64,000 nucleotides of DNA, taken from contig NC_063449.1 in the NCBI RefSeq assembly GCF_020379485.1, positions 36,205,473 through 36,269,472 of the forward strand, read 5' to 3'. Source of the stretch: Brassica napus. Taxonomy: Eukaryota > Streptophyta > Magnoliopsida > Brassicales > Brassicaceae. The notes under the pieces were generated by a model. That model did no database searches, had not been told where the DNA came from, and saw nothing but the letters and a program-made list of their open reading frames with translations. Positions 47,591 through 58,846 of the stretch are shown in pieces (within the stretch, counting starts at the first letter, position 1; every line of letters begins with the position of its first letter). The position numbers were made by a program, and so were the translations under genes.

Positions 47591-48490
47591 TCAGTCGAGG
47601 CTATCCATCAGGAGCTGGTTATTAGCTGCGGGATTTGAGGTGCAGAGCTCCCGTCTGAGGCTACCTGCGGTGGTTTCTGCTGGGACGACAGCTTCCATCC
47701 CATAAGCTAAGGAGAAGGGAGTTTCCTCTGTAGCTTTTCGTGGGGTGGTTCGGCAGGCCCATAGTACTTCGGGTAGTTTTTCCGACCAAAGCTCCTTTTG
47801 GGCTCCTAGGCGTTTCTTGAGGTTTGCTAAAACTGATTTGTTGGCAGCCTCCGCCTGTCCGTTCCCTTGAGGTCGCCGAGGTGATGAGAAGGTGAGGCGG
47901 ATGTTCCATTTATCGCAGAAACTTTTGAAGTCGTGGGATATGAACTGTCCTCCATTGTCGGTTACGATTTCGTATGGGACGCCATGCCTGCATACGATGT
48001 TTTTCCAAACAAATCCTTCGACCTCGAATCTGTTTATTTGTTGGAAAGCTTCAGCTTCAATCCATTTCGTGAAGTAGTCGGTTAGGACCAGGAGGTTTAG
48101 TAACTTCTTTCCTTTCCCTGAAGGTACTAATGGACCTATAATGTCCATAGACCACCTCATGAATGGGTAGGGAGCTGATATGTTAGACAGCTTTTCCGCT
48201 GGTTGGTGTATGATCGGTGCATGCCTTTGGCATTTGTCGCACGATGAGGAGTAGACCTCACAATCTGCGATAATGGTAGGCCAGAAGTAGCCTTGTCTTT
48301 TTATTCGGATGGCTAAGGCTCTGCCTCCGGAATGGTTTCCACAGGAACCGTCGTGCATTTCCTTCATGAGTTTCATAGCTACTAGGCCGTGAACGCATTT
48401 TAGGTAAGGTCCGGAGACACTTCGTTTGTGGAGGGCTGACTCGATTATACAGTATCTTGCTGCTAAGCTTTGAGTTTTCGAGCCTCCCAC
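47591..48490 (-). pseudogene. Integrase core (Tat element pol)
   Basis: 299 codons with the HHCC zinc finger (HDGSCGNHSGG..., CDKCQRH) and the DDE core: WSMDIIGPL, VTDNGGQF, and NGQAEAANK carrying the Glu. It is separated from the RT/RNase H frame by a one-base deletion at about 48470 (AAAGCTTAGCAGCAAG), which creates TAG in the upstream frame. An intact integrase would insert the cDNA into the genome. Confidence 0.9.
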
Positions 48491-51003
48491 TTGTTGGGTG
48501 GAATTTTTCCCTCTAGGATGTAATCCATGATCGGTATTCTCCAGTCTTCTCTCCCTACAACTTTGTTGTGAAGAGAGGAGGGAGATTCCTGTTCGGGACC
48601 TGGTGCCGTGGTGCCCCCGGAGATATTCGTTGGAGTAGGTTCTGGGTTCTGAGGAATATCTCCAATTTCCTCGTTATCCCCTGTGGTTTGTGTAGCGTTC
48701 CTAGATGCGTTTTTAAGAGCGGTGCGGCTTCTTGTTTGGACTTTATAGACAAGTGGCTCCGAGGTCTGGATGGTGCCCCCGGAGGTACTCGTAGAGTTAG
48801 GCTCTAGGGAGTCTGAACTTCGGTGAGTACCTTCACTTTTGTCGTTGTTTTCCGGGTTCTGGGTTGCTTTCCTGGAGGTGTGCTTTCTAAAGCTGCGTGT
48901 TCTAGTTTTCGGGAACCAGAATGTCGTGAAAACTTGGGTAGCTACCGTCGGGAGGCTGTTATCCTCTATTTTTTCCTTTGGTTTGCTATCCATCTCAGCC
49001 TTGGTAGCTATGTCGATACTTGGCTTCTCGATTCCTTCCACGGGTATAATTCGTTTTACGAGAGGGTCGGATGTGGAAGCTAATGCGGCGAGCGCGTCTG
49101 CTGAGGAGTTCTCCCCTCGTGGGATCCTCGTTAGCTCGAACTTGTCAAACTGCTTTGTGAGGTTTAGGACGACCTCGAGGTATGCCCCCATTCTTTCGTC
49201 CCTTGTTTCGTATTCCCCGTGAAACTGGCTAGCTACCAGCTGCGAGTCGCTGTAGGCGTTTAGCTCCCGAATTCCGAGGCTCAGGGCGAGCTTTAATCCA
49301 GCGATTAGTGCTTCGTACTCGGCCTCGTTGTTGGAAGCGTTAAATCCAAGTCTATAGGATTGTTCGATGGTTTCTCCGGCTGAGGAGGTTAGTCTTAAAC
49401 CGACACCGGAGCCTTGCCTTGACGAGGCTCCGTCCACGTATAGGCTCCATTTCGGAACCTCTGTTTCCTGGTCTAGATGTTCGGATGCTAGCTCAATAAC
49501 GAAATCGGCGAGGACCTGAGCTTTTGCTGCTGCTCGGGGTCTGTACTCGATGTCGTACTCGCTGAGCTCTATAGCCCATTTTGCTAATCGTCCGGATTGG
49601 CTAGGGCTATGCAGAATCGTCCGTAATGGTTGTGAGGTCATTACGATGATCGAGTGCGATTGGAAATAAGGTCGCAGCTTCCTGGCAGCTGTCACGACTG
49701 CTAGGGCTAGTTTTTCCATGGTGGGATATCTCGTCTCGGCGTCTATTAAGCTTTTGCTAGTATAATAGACAGGTCTCTGTTCGTTTTGTTCCTCTCGTAC
49801 TAGCACTCCGCTGACTGCAGCTGCCGACACGGCGAGGTACAGGTACAGTGGTTCTCCTACTACAGGTTTGGATAGTATCGGAGGTTCCGAGAGGTAAGCC
49901 TTCAGCTGTTTGAAGGCTTCTTCGCACTTTTCATCCCATAAGAACTTCTTATTATTTTTCAGAAGTTTATAGAATGGAAGGCATTTATCGGTGGACCTGG
50001 AGATGAATCGATTTAGTGCTGCGATCCGTCCGGTCAATCTTTGTACCTCTCTGGTCGTTTTAGGTGATGGCATTTCCAGGAATGTCGCTATTTGTTTCGG
50101 GTTGGCTTCGATGCCTCTTTCGGTTACGAGGTAACCTAGGAATTCGCCGGAAGGTACTCCGAAGGTACACTTAGCTGGGTTTAGCTTCATGTCGTATTTG
50201 TTGAGGATTTCGAAACATTCTCTTAGATGGGAGATGTGGTCCTCCCCCTTTGAGGATTTGACTAACATGTCGTCGATGTAGACTTCCATGGTTTTTCCGA
50301 GTTGTCCAGCGAACATTTTATTTACTAACCTTTGATAGGTAGCTCCCGCGTTTTTCAAACCAAACGGCATGACCTTGTAACAATAGGTTCCTCGTTCAGT
50401 TATGAATGCGGTTTTCTCTTGATCCTCAGGATCCATCATAATCTGGTTATATCCTGAAAAGGCATCCATAAAGGACAAGAGCTGGTGTCCAGCCGTTGCT
50501 TCGACCAAACGATCGATATGAGGTAACGGGAAGCTGTCCTTAGGACAGGCTTTGTTTAAATCGGTGAAGTCTACACAGATTCTCCATTTCCCATTCTTCT
50601 TTTTTACTACCACTGGGTTAGCTAGCCAATCGGGGTATTGTACCTCTCGGATGGACCCGGCCTTTGTTAGTCGATCGACCTCGTCGTTGACAGCTTGGGC
50701 TTTTTCTAGACCTAGCTTACGACGTTTCTGTTTGATCGGTTTAAAAGTAGGGTCTACATTGAGCTTATGAGTGGTGACATTTGCATCTATGCCTTTCATG
50801 TCGCTGGTGGTCCATGCGAAAGTTTTGATATTCTGTTTTAGGAATTCGACGAGCTCCTTTTTGGTTTCGAGAGGTAGCTCGGATCCGATGCTCACCTGTT
50901 TCTCAGGGTTTGAGTCGTCGATGCTAACTTTTTCGGTGAGGTTCTTAGGGGGACCTCGGATATTTCGTTGCATTTCGCGACTCTCCTGGATCTGTAATTG
51001 CTA
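48463..51003 (-). CDS. Reverse transcriptase, RNase H and second RNase H (Tat element pol)
   Basis: 836 codons from the first Met (50973), but the frame is continuous with the Gag-protease frame through one TAG at 51001-51003. RT has LLSFMDAFSGYNQI and the catalytic YIDDMLVK, about residues 105-290. The Ty3 RNase H follows (LYLYLAVSAAAVSGVLV, about 370-470). A second, archaeal-type RNase H lies at about 510-640 (SLYVDGASSRQGSG, NNEAEYEAL, YSDSQLV, ENSSADALA). The last ~190 residues contain a diverged internal duplication (TSRKATQNPENND, then ASRNATQTTGDNE). The frame ends in KWEARKLKA, where the integrase should begin. Confidence 0.9.
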
Positions 51004-51006
51004 TTG
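50995..51006 (-). promoter_or_regulatory. Probable leaky UAG readthrough signal between Gag-protease and RT
   Basis: On the element strand the codons are CAA TAG CAA TTA. This is exactly the tobamovirus-type readthrough context (UAG followed by CAR-YYA), and the downstream frame runs uninterrupted into RT. The likely role is to make mostly Gag-protease and a minor Gag-protease-RT fusion. The motif and frame continuity are seen directly; the function is inferred. Confidence 0.7.
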
Positions 51007-52770
51007 GGGGGATTCTTTTATGATTTCGAATCCTCCCAGGTAACAGATCCTTGAAATCTTTTGGCTACCGTGTATGGTAGCTATTCCGTTGGTTGTTGGA
51101 AATTTCACGCATTGGTGATAAGTTGAAGCTACTGCTTTCATCTTATGAATCCAAGGCCTTCCGAGGATTGCGTGGAAAGGGGATGGTTTGTCGACAATTA
51201 TGAAGTTGGTCATTTTCATGACTCCGCCAGCTATAATTGGGAGCTTAATTGTTCCCAATGAGGTGGCTGTTTCACCTGAGAAACCTACGAGGTTGGATTT
51301 CTGGTCGACAATTTCGTAGTCGTCTATTTCCATTCCCTTTAGTGCGTTGTAGAAAATAAGATCGACGGAGCTTCCGGTGTCGATCATGAGCTTAGGTACC
51401 TCGTACCCTGCTATATTTAATGTTATGACAAGGGCATCGTCGTGAGGTCTATCGAGGTCTAATGTCTCGCTCTCCCAGAAAGAGATCTTAGTGTTAGACT
51501 CAGGCTTGGTCGGTTTGGACTGAGTGTTTGACACAGCTTTCCGTACGTGACTTTTAATAGAGTTAACGGAGTCTTGACACACACCGGACCCTCCAAGGAT
51601 GTAATCGATCCTTGAGCCAGGGCTCGATTGGGGAGGTGGTTTACTCAAGAGGGCCTCGATTTGTAGGCTTTTTCCTTGTGGAAACTTTCCAAGGATCATC
51701 TCGACTCTCTTTTTGGGAGCTGGGGGTGGTGAGTCTGTTTCTTTTTCAGGTGACCTCTCGCGTTTCGGAGAGCTATCTCTGGGACCTCTCTTCTGATAAG
51801 GTTGTGGCTTTTTGAGGTCCACATCTTTTATTTCTCCGGCTGCGAATTTAGCAGCCAGTTGTCGTTGGAGGTCCCAACATTCTTCGGTTGAATGTCCCTT
51901 TCGATCGTGGTAAGAGCAATGTTTGCTCTCGTCATAACCTTTGGACCAGGGGGCTTTAGCTGTCGCGGCGACAGGTTTTTCTTCCTTGTCTTCCTCGACT
52001 ACGTAAGAATGTTCTCCCTGGGTCTGATTATTTCGGGAGCTACCTCTTTTGTGAGGTCCCTTTCCATCGGAGGCTTCGCCTTTCGGGTGACTCTGGGGTT
52101 TTCTGTGGAGCTTATCTAATGCTGCCATTTCCTCCTCCAAGGTAATGTATCTAGAGGCCTTATGGAGGGCGTCATCGATGGTTGGAGGGGGATTTAGCGT
52201 TAGCTCCGAGAAGAAACCTGATTTATACCAGAGACCTCTCCTAAGAGCCTCAATGGCTACCTGATCGTTGGGATTCGAGAGTTTAGTTCTTACTGCTCTG
52301 AACTTTTCGATGTAGACTCGCAGTGAGTCTTCCAGTCCTTGTCTGATCTTCCAGAGGTCAGCCTCAGACGCTTGTTTCAGGATGTGAGTTGAATATTGCT
52401 TCATAAAGGCGTTAGCCAATTGATCGAAACTGTCTATAGAGTTCGGCTCGAGGCTGGAGAACCATTCGAGGGCTGTTCCGATCAGGTTTTCGGCAAATGT
52501 TCTGCAATATCCTGCATCACACTCTTCCTTTGTGAAGTGAGCTTTAACGATAGCTAATCGGAAGGCTCTTAAATAGGCCTTTGGGTCTGCGTTCCCATCG
52601 TATTCAGGAATTTTAATTTTTCGAGTATCTCTTATGTAAGAGTTGGCAATTCTATCGGTGAACGGAGTTCCACGAGTCTCCTCAATTAAGCTCTCGATTT
52701 CGGGAGCTGAGCTCGTTACCTTGTGAACTTGAGCTCCCAATTTCTGGAGAGCTGCGTGGGTTCGCTCCAT
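51001..52770 (-). CDS. Gag and aspartic protease (Tat element)
   Basis: 589 codons from the Met at 52768-52770; the frame stays open a little further upstream (PFEGPDAIRRY). Residues ~45-190 form a retrotransposon gag domain (IKIPEYDGNADPKAYLRAF, then TALEWFSSLEPNSIDSFDQL). A Cys/His knuckle CSYHDRKGHSTEEC follows, then a basic/Pro-rich linker and a retropepsin-type protease with LMIDTGSSVDLIF (about residue 463) and ILGRPWIH. It ends at the UAG described at 50995-51006. The preceding N-terminal Gag part is in another frame. Confidence 0.9.
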   Translation of the reverse strand: MERTHAALQKLGAQVHKVTSSAPEIESLIEETRGTPFTDRIANSYIRDTRKIKIPEYDGNADPKAYLRAFRLAIVKAHFTKEECDAGYCRTFAENLIGTALEWFSSLEPNSIDSFDQLANAFMKQYSTHILKQASEADLWKIRQGLEDSLRVYIEKFRAVRTKLSNPNDQVAIEALRRGLWYKSGFFSELTLNPPPTIDDALHKASRYITLEEEMAALDKLHRKPQSHPKGEASDGKGPHKRGSSRNNQTQGEHSYVVEEDKEEKPVAATAKAPWSKGYDESKHCSYHDRKGHSTEECWDLQRQLAAKFAAGEIKDVDLKKPQPYQKRGPRDSSPKRERSPEKETDSPPPAPKKRVEMILGKFPQGKSLQIEALLSKPPPQSSPGSRIDYILGGSGVCQDSVNSIKSHVRKAVSNTQSKPTKPESNTKISFWESETLDLDRPHDDALVITLNIAGYEVPKLMIDTGSSVDLIFYNALKGMEIDDYEIVDQKSNLVGFSGETATSLGTIKLPIIAGGVMKMTNFIIVDKPSPFHAILGRPWIHKMKAVASTYHQCVKFPTTNGIATIHGSQKISRICYLGGFEIIKESPQ

Positions 52771-53630
52771 GTACCTGCGAATTGCGTCAGGTCCCTCGAA
52801 GGGAAGGACATTTGGGTCATTATCAGATACTCGGCGAGCAGGTTCCTGGTGAGACCGAGCTCGGTCGTCTTCCCAGCTAGCTGGCGAAATAGGTCGCTAT
52901 TGGTCCTTAGGCTCCGAGCGAGGTTAGTGCGGAGAGCTGCAGGATCAGCATCCGTTCTTTGGTATTCGTCTGTGCTTGGGGTTGAAACCCTAGCTTGAAA
53001 CACTGAAGCTGATGTTCTGGCCCCGGACGGTATGTTGGTTCCTGCTCCAGACCCGGAAGGAGGTGGCGGTGGAGGCAAACGGGTGCTCCCACCGGTGTTT
53101 CGATCAGGCATGGAGCTAGTTGTAGCTACATTGCTCCCCATGGTGCTGGTGATAGGAGGGGTAAACGCAGGAGCTGTCCTAGCGCGAGGCGTTCGGAAAG
53201 CAGGTTCCTGCCCTTCTGCACCTGGGCTATCAGGGGAGAAGTTCAGGCGCTCTCTAGGGAAGGAAGGGTCGGCTAACCGTTCATGGAAAGTGACTCCTCT
53301 TCCCTGGTGGACGGACGGTTGGGTCGTTGCGGATTGAGATCTGGTTATCTCTTCGAACTGTTGCTGCCGTTCGGCTAACTGTTGCACCGTTCGCTCGGTC
53401 TCTTGAGCTTTGTCCACTAACTGGAGCATCATCCGACGGATCTCAGAAAGCTGATCTTCCGTTTGGTTCGGAGCGGATTGATGCGATGGGTTATTGAGGG
53501 CTGAGGACCCAAAGTTGGTCCCTCCGGAGGCTCTCGGGTTATTTGCCCCCGGAGCAGTGCGGTTCGGTGAGCTATTGCTCTGGTTCGATTGATCGGGGTT
53601 AGATGGATTCGTTCCATCTAATGGATTCAT
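52716..53630 (-). pseudogene. Gag N-terminal part (frameshifted from the rest of Gag)
   Basis: 304 codons starting MNPLDGTNPSNPDQSNQSN. Asn/Gln/Ser/Pro-rich and mostly disordered, with a short coiled coil (DQLSEIRRMMLQLVDKAQE) and a Pro run. It overlaps the next gag frame by 55 bp. The true junction appears to be a frameshift at about 52790-52850, since the other frame reads sensible Gag sequence before its first Met. The start codon lies 56 bp inside the 5' LTR/PBS boundary, as expected. Confidence 0.75.
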
Positions 53631-53666
53631 CCTTTAAGCTTTAGAGAAAAGGATTCGATTATTTGT

Positions 53667-53683
53667 CCCCACAGTCGGCGCCA
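53667..53683 (-). other. Primer-binding site of the Tat element
   Basis: On the element strand TGGCGCCGACTGTGGGG starts two bases after the 5' LTR. The TGGCGCC core is typical of plant Ty3 primer-binding sites; the matching tRNA was not verified. Confidence 0.7.
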
Positions 53684-53685
53684 AT

Positions 53686-54187
53686 TGTGAGAGACAAGGT
53701 TTCACTTCTTAGATTTAGGTTAGGTCAAGAGAGATGAATGAGAATCGTGGGCTGAATCCCGTAAATAAACTTGAAGAATGAATATGATTTTATTGATGAG
53801 TTGAAAGATGATGAATACAAAGGAATGTATCTTGAGATGATTGCTAAAGAATACGTAATGCTTTTAATCTAGTACAAAAGTTGATATATGGAAAAGAGAT
53901 CGCTTGTCTTTTATCTTCTCCGTCTTTATATAGTCTAGGTTTCGTTGGCAACCCTTCAACTGTTCTCCTAGATCTTTGGCTTCAATTACGGAGCTCGCTT
54001 TAGGCTCCTCTTGACCGAGTCCCTTAAGGTGTTAGCTCACTTTCTGTCGTGACCTCTGCTATGATGTCTCCCAGGTCCAGTCGTCAGCTCGGCTTTCAGC
54101 TCCCTTTGTTATGATGGGCTTATCGCAACCCACATGCTAGCTCACGCTTATCGGTACCTCACCTGAGGGTCATATTCGGGTCCAACA
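53686..54187 (-). repeat. 5' LTR of the Tat element
   Basis: Same 502 bp as 44531-45032 by eye; acts as promoter LTR for the minus-strand transcript (TATA-like CTATATAAAG on the element strand near 53925-53935). Confidence 0.93.
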
Positions 54188-54365
54188 GTCACCTTGTCCA
54201 ATTAGTAATGCCACGATATGGTTTTTAGCAATGATATATTTTCTTGAACTAATTAGCGATGATATCTTCTTTAAAGCAATGATAAGTTTTGTCACTTTTT
54301 TGGAATAAAAAAAGGTGACAAAACTTACATCCATGTCAATGCCGCTGCAAACTTGCACATCCAAA

Positions 54366-54455
54366 AGAAGGTATATATCATCGTCACGTCATGCAAACAC
54401 AACACATTACACACCCATCGGCACATACAAACTGTTGACATTACACAACCTATTG
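54366..54455. repeat. Dispersed repeat, copy 2
   Basis: AGAAGGTATATATCATCGTC ACGTCATG, then CAAACACAACACATTACAC, then a second ACATTACACAACCTATTGG. Partner of 26190-26255. Confidence 0.6.
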
Positions 54456-55314
54456 GTATAACTGTATAAGGTATATACGTATATTGGCATATTGCGTTGT
54501 ATAAATCAGTCCACTGACCGGTCTTTTTTTATTGCGACTTGTGTATAATGTATATAAATGGCCTGGCACCTGATTGACACTCAGAAAAATGTTGGTGCAA
54601 GCTATTAAATTAGTTTTACAAACAACTTAGCATTCTTATTTCTGGAGATACTATACACAATACCACATCCACACAGGGACCCTGGCTCATATCTTAAGCT
54701 ATGTGTAAAACCGTGCTTCCGGTTGTCGATCAAACCGAATCAAGAATACATGTTGGACGCTGCCATTTTATATTTCTGAGGTTTATGTCTCAAAATTAAA
54801 GGCCCGACAATTATAAAAAACAACTCCAATGATTAATGGAAGCTATCCGCGTTAGATCTATAGAGTAATAGAAAAATACTAATGTTTTTTTCTAAATAAC
54901 TTTATCTGGATAGAGTATACAACAACTTGGCAAACTTATGCTTAAGTACTTGTCTTAACTAAATGTTGTCCTCTTATTCTACCGGATGCATATATCTGTA
55001 TGTCGTAGAAGTTACATTGCAGCTACATGCAGTGCGATTATTTGGTAAGAATATTTAAGATAACTATATCATGCATTTAAGATAACAACCAAACATTTCA
55101 AAGATTATTTAAGATAATCAATTTGATAACATCCATTTCTACAGTGCCGTGCAAATTAAATTTGTTATTGTTAGAAAAAATTGATATATACAATCTTTGT
55201 TTATACAATTACAACACAAATAAAAAACTGTTATAGTAATTTTTTAAAAACAGTAATTTTAATTGATATAATATTAAATTTTTAAGTTAAATGTTATATA
55301 TGATAAAAAAACTC

Positions 55315-55320
<6 letters not shown>

Positions 55321-55355
<35 letters not shown>
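55321..55355. repeat. AT microsatellite
   Basis: About 16 AT dinucleotides with one interruption. Confidence 0.9.
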
Positions 55356-55357
<2 letters not shown>

Positions 55358-56772
55358 ACTTTATCCAATTAAGGGCTCCGGACTTAAAAGCATATTATCA
55401 GCAGTGGTAACAAAAAGTTAAAAGCCTCTCAGCAATGAGAAAATGACAATGTAAAATGTAAAAACTGTTAAACAAACGTGTTATTAAATCTCCAAAAACT
55501 TGGGTTTATAAGAATGCTAAGTTGTTGATTAAATGTTCAAAAACTTGGGTTCAAAAACTTGTTTTGAAAAATGTAAAAACTTCTCGTTTATCAGTATATA
55601 TGACCGAGGCGATTTCATAAAATGACCATTAAAATTGGTTGATTTTGAAAACTTGGTTTTATCAAAAGACATAAGTGAATTTATAAGTTGTGAGTAATAA
55701 GTTGATGAAAATGTCAAAAAGGATGAACAAATGCTGAATAGGAGCGATTGTTGTAATTTATAGGGTTTATAATTTTGCATTATTTGGAAAGAGAAGTGAG
55801 ATTTACTTGTATGTCACTCATTAACTAGTGAAAAATAAGCCAAAATAGTAGCTTAAGCGGGTTTAGGGATACTAAAAAATTCGCAACTTGACCTACGTTA
55901 TACTGAATATTTTATATTTCTTTAACATTTAAAAGGTATATTAAACAAAACATCAACAAAAACCTTTAAAAGTATTTTTTAAGTACTCTTAGATTTATTT
56001 CCGATTTTTTGTTAATTCGCTAGAAAAATAGAACTAACAAAACCTTCATTTGTTATTTTCCTGATTCTAAAATCTATTCATGTAATTCTTCTTCTGCAGT
56101 CCCTTTTTCACTCCACTCTTTTTCATTTTTGGTCCTACTAATTTTCTCCCATTATCCTCCTATGTATCTTATTCACCAAAATGAAAGAAATTACAAAGCC
56201 GGTAAAAGATAGCTAGCTTTTCTAGTAATGAAGCCGGCAAACAACAGATCATCCCCGGAAACATTTAAAGAAAACCCGAATCTAATCCTAAAATCCGAGA
56301 TTAAACTAGTGTATTTAAAGAAAACCCTAATCTAATACTAAAAATCACAACACCACCAAAATAATATTGAGAGCTTCTAGAGATCACTCTACCAAAACAA
56401 CTCACCGAAGAAGCCCCCAGCCAAACAACTGAAGTAAAATTCTCCTTCAAAGATGCACAAACTATTCTTCAAAACATTATCCCCGTTCCTCAGTATATCT
56501 AATTTTGGTCAACTTCTTTTCCAAATCTAATGATATCATGTAATTGTCATACAACCATACATAACTAAATGTAACTAGTAGTAAATATCAAAATAAATTA
56601 GAAAATTCAAAAGAATTTAAATTTATATTTAAATTTATTTGCATAGGTTTTGGTGGTTGTCGAACAAAATATAATTCTGTAGGCCTTTCGGCTTCTCTAT
56701 AAATGTAAATGTCCGGCTCTCAAAAATAACAAGCCCACCAATCTCTTCTCTGCTTCACACTAAGAACCAAAC

Positions 56773-58801
56773 ATGCTCAAACCGTTGCTTCTTCTCCAAT
56801 CCTTATTCTTCTGTCTCTTCAATGTAAGCAAACTCTTTGAATCTTTATAACTACTGTTTTGTTCTGTTCTGATTTCTTGTTGTCGGGGCAATGCAGGTCA
56901 TTTTCGTCGGAGGACGGTTAACTGGCGGCGGTTTCTCGGCAGGGGAGAATCCATTCACTCCAAAAGCATCTCTGATTCGTTACTGGAACAAAGAGATCAG
57001 TGCCGACAAATCTCTCAGATCAGAGTTCCTAATCTCCAAGGCGTCACCGCTTAACGCCGTAGACTCAGCCACTTTCGCCAAACTGGCCGCCCAAAACTCA
57101 CTCCCAACCCGTCTCTCCGACTTCTGCTCCGCCGCGAACCTCTTCTGCTTCCCGGACCTGACCCCGAGCCTCGAGAAGCACGACGACAACGTCAAGTTCT
57201 CCGTCTACGACCAAAAAAACTTCAGCACCTACGGCGACGCACGTGCCGCCGGCGCCGACTCGTTCAAAACCTACTCAAAAGGCAACAACGGCGCCATGGA
57301 CACTTTCCGGAGATACAGCCGCAACGCGGCGGGTCACGAAGATAAGTTCACCGTCTACGGCGAGAGAGGCAACGTCGACGAGAAGGACTTCAACTCCTAC
57401 GGAACCTTCGGAGCCGGCGGCGCCGGAGACTTCACCAACTACCAAAACGACGTTAACGACCCGATGAGTCGATTCACGGCGTATTCCGACGGCGGAACCG
57501 GAAGGTCCCAGACTTTCAAAACCTACACGCACGACGCCAACGCCGGCAACGGCCAATCGTTCACTAGCTACAGCAAAAAGGGAAACGCGTCGCCGAACGA
57601 GTTCGCCTCGTACGGCGACTCATCCAACGTGATCGGCTCTGATTTCAAGAACTACGGCGAGGAAGAAAACGCCGCCAAAGATACCTTCACCAGCTACGCG
57701 AGCGGCGGCAACGTACCGCTTAACAACTTCAAAAACTACGGCGAGTCCGTTAACGCCGCCAACGATTCCTTCACGAACTACGGAGGCGGCGGCGGTAATG
57801 TACCGCAGAACAACTTCAAAAGCTACGGCGTCTCCGGTAACGGCGCCGTCGACACTTTCGCGAATTACAGAGATAAAGCCAACGTCGGCGACGACTCGTT
57901 CTCCGGTTACGCGAAAGATTCGAATTCCGGTACGGTTAAATTCACAAATTACGGTCAGTCTTACAATCCCGGTTCGGAATCGTTCACCAGTTATGGGAAA
58001 GGAAGCGAAGGACAGAAGATCAGTTTCAAAACGTACACACCGAACTCCACCTTCAAGGACTACGCTAAAAACGGCGTCGCTTTCGCCAAGTATAATGTGT
58101 CATCCATCGGGGATGGCAAAACCGTGAATAAGTGGATAGAGCCGGGTAAATTCTTTAGAGAGTCAACGCTTAAAGAAGGCACAGTGATTGCTATGCCTGA
58201 CATTAAGGATAAAATGCCTAAAAGGTCGTTTTTGCCCCGGAGCATCGTCTCTAAGCTACCGTTCTCGACCTCCAAGCTCGCCGAGGTTAAGATGATCTTC
58301 CACGCCGGAGATAACTCGTCGATGGAGAAGATCATCTCCGACGCGGTGACGGAGTGCGAGAGGCCACCGAGCGTGGGAGAGACTAAACGCTGCGTTGGAT
58401 CAGCGGAGGATATGATCGATTTCGCCACGTCGGTGCTTGGTCGTAGCGTGGTGCTAAGAACGACGGAGAATGTGGCGGGGTCAAAGCAGAAGGTGGTGAT
58501 TGGAAAAGTCAACGGAATCAACGGTGGGAAGTTGACAAAAGCTGTTTCGTGTCACCAGAGTTTGTACCCGTATCTGTTGTATTACTGCCACTCGGTTCCT
58601 AAGGTTCGGGTGTACGAAGCGGATCTTCTTGAGTTGAATAGTAAGACTAAGATCAACCATGGGATTGCCATCTGCCATATTGACACGTCATCATGGAGTC
58701 CGGGACATGGAGCTTTCTTAGCTCTCGGGTCGAAACCAGGTCGGATTGAGGTTTGTCATTGGATATTTGAGAACGACATGAACTGGGCTATCGCCGATTA
58801 G
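56773..58801 (+). CDS. PGL2: BURP-domain polygalacturonase 1 beta-like protein
   Basis: Two exons, 56773-56823 and 56897-58801 (1956 nt, 651 aa). The first exon encodes a signal peptide (MLKPLLLLQSLFFCLFN) that continues as VIFVGG. After an N-terminal region (PFTPKASLIRYWNK), about 20 FxxY-type repeats of ~14 residues follow (FKNYGE.., FTSYAS.., FSGYAK..), Asn/Gly-rich, from about residue 115 to 400. The BURP domain fills the last ~220 residues (FFRESTLKEGTVIAMPDI, then CHQSLYPYLLYYCHSVP and the spaced CH pairs). The protein is secreted to the cell wall, where this family modulates pectin-degrading polygalacturonase. The frame is intact. The symbol rests on the match to At1g70370 by context. 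Confidence 0.9.
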
Positions 58802-58846
58802 AACCGGTTCCAAAGTTTTATCACCAAGATTTGAATAGTGGAATTT

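Larger units (their letters stand above)
44531..54187 (-). mobile_element. Tat-lineage Ty3/gypsy LTR retrotransposon
   Basis: 9.66 kb between 5-bp target duplications GTCAC (44526-44530 and 54188-54192). LTRs 44531-45032 and 53686-54187 are both 502 bp and I found no difference by eye. The element reads on the minus strand in the order 5' LTR, PBS, gag, protease, RT, RNase H, archaeal-type second RNase H, integrase, long untranslated stretch with tandem repeats, antisense ORF, polypurine tract, 3' LTR. A second RNase H and an antisense ORF before the 3' LTR fit the Tat lineage. Identical LTRs imply a very recent insertion. Coding is interrupted by frameshifts in gag (about 52770-52850), at about 48470 and at about 47590, and by one amber codon at 51001-51003 that may be programmed. 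Confidence 0.93.
54193..56772. other. Intergenic and promoter region of the BURP gene
   Basis: No gene up to the BURP start. 54366-54455 is the second copy of the dispersed repeat also seen at 26190. 55321-55355 is an AT microsatellite. The 83-codon minus frame at 55529-55780 looks like chance. TATA-like TCTCTATAAATG at about 56694-56705 lies about 75 bp before the start codon and fits the BURP promoter. Confidence 0.5.

Noticed and set aside
48555..49222. Plus- and minus-strand frames over the end of the RT/RNase H region
   Set aside because: Shadows of pol; no independent motifs.
57275..58521. Long minus-strand frames inside the BURP gene
   Set aside because: Shadows caused by the regular 42-bp codon repeat of the FxxY region.
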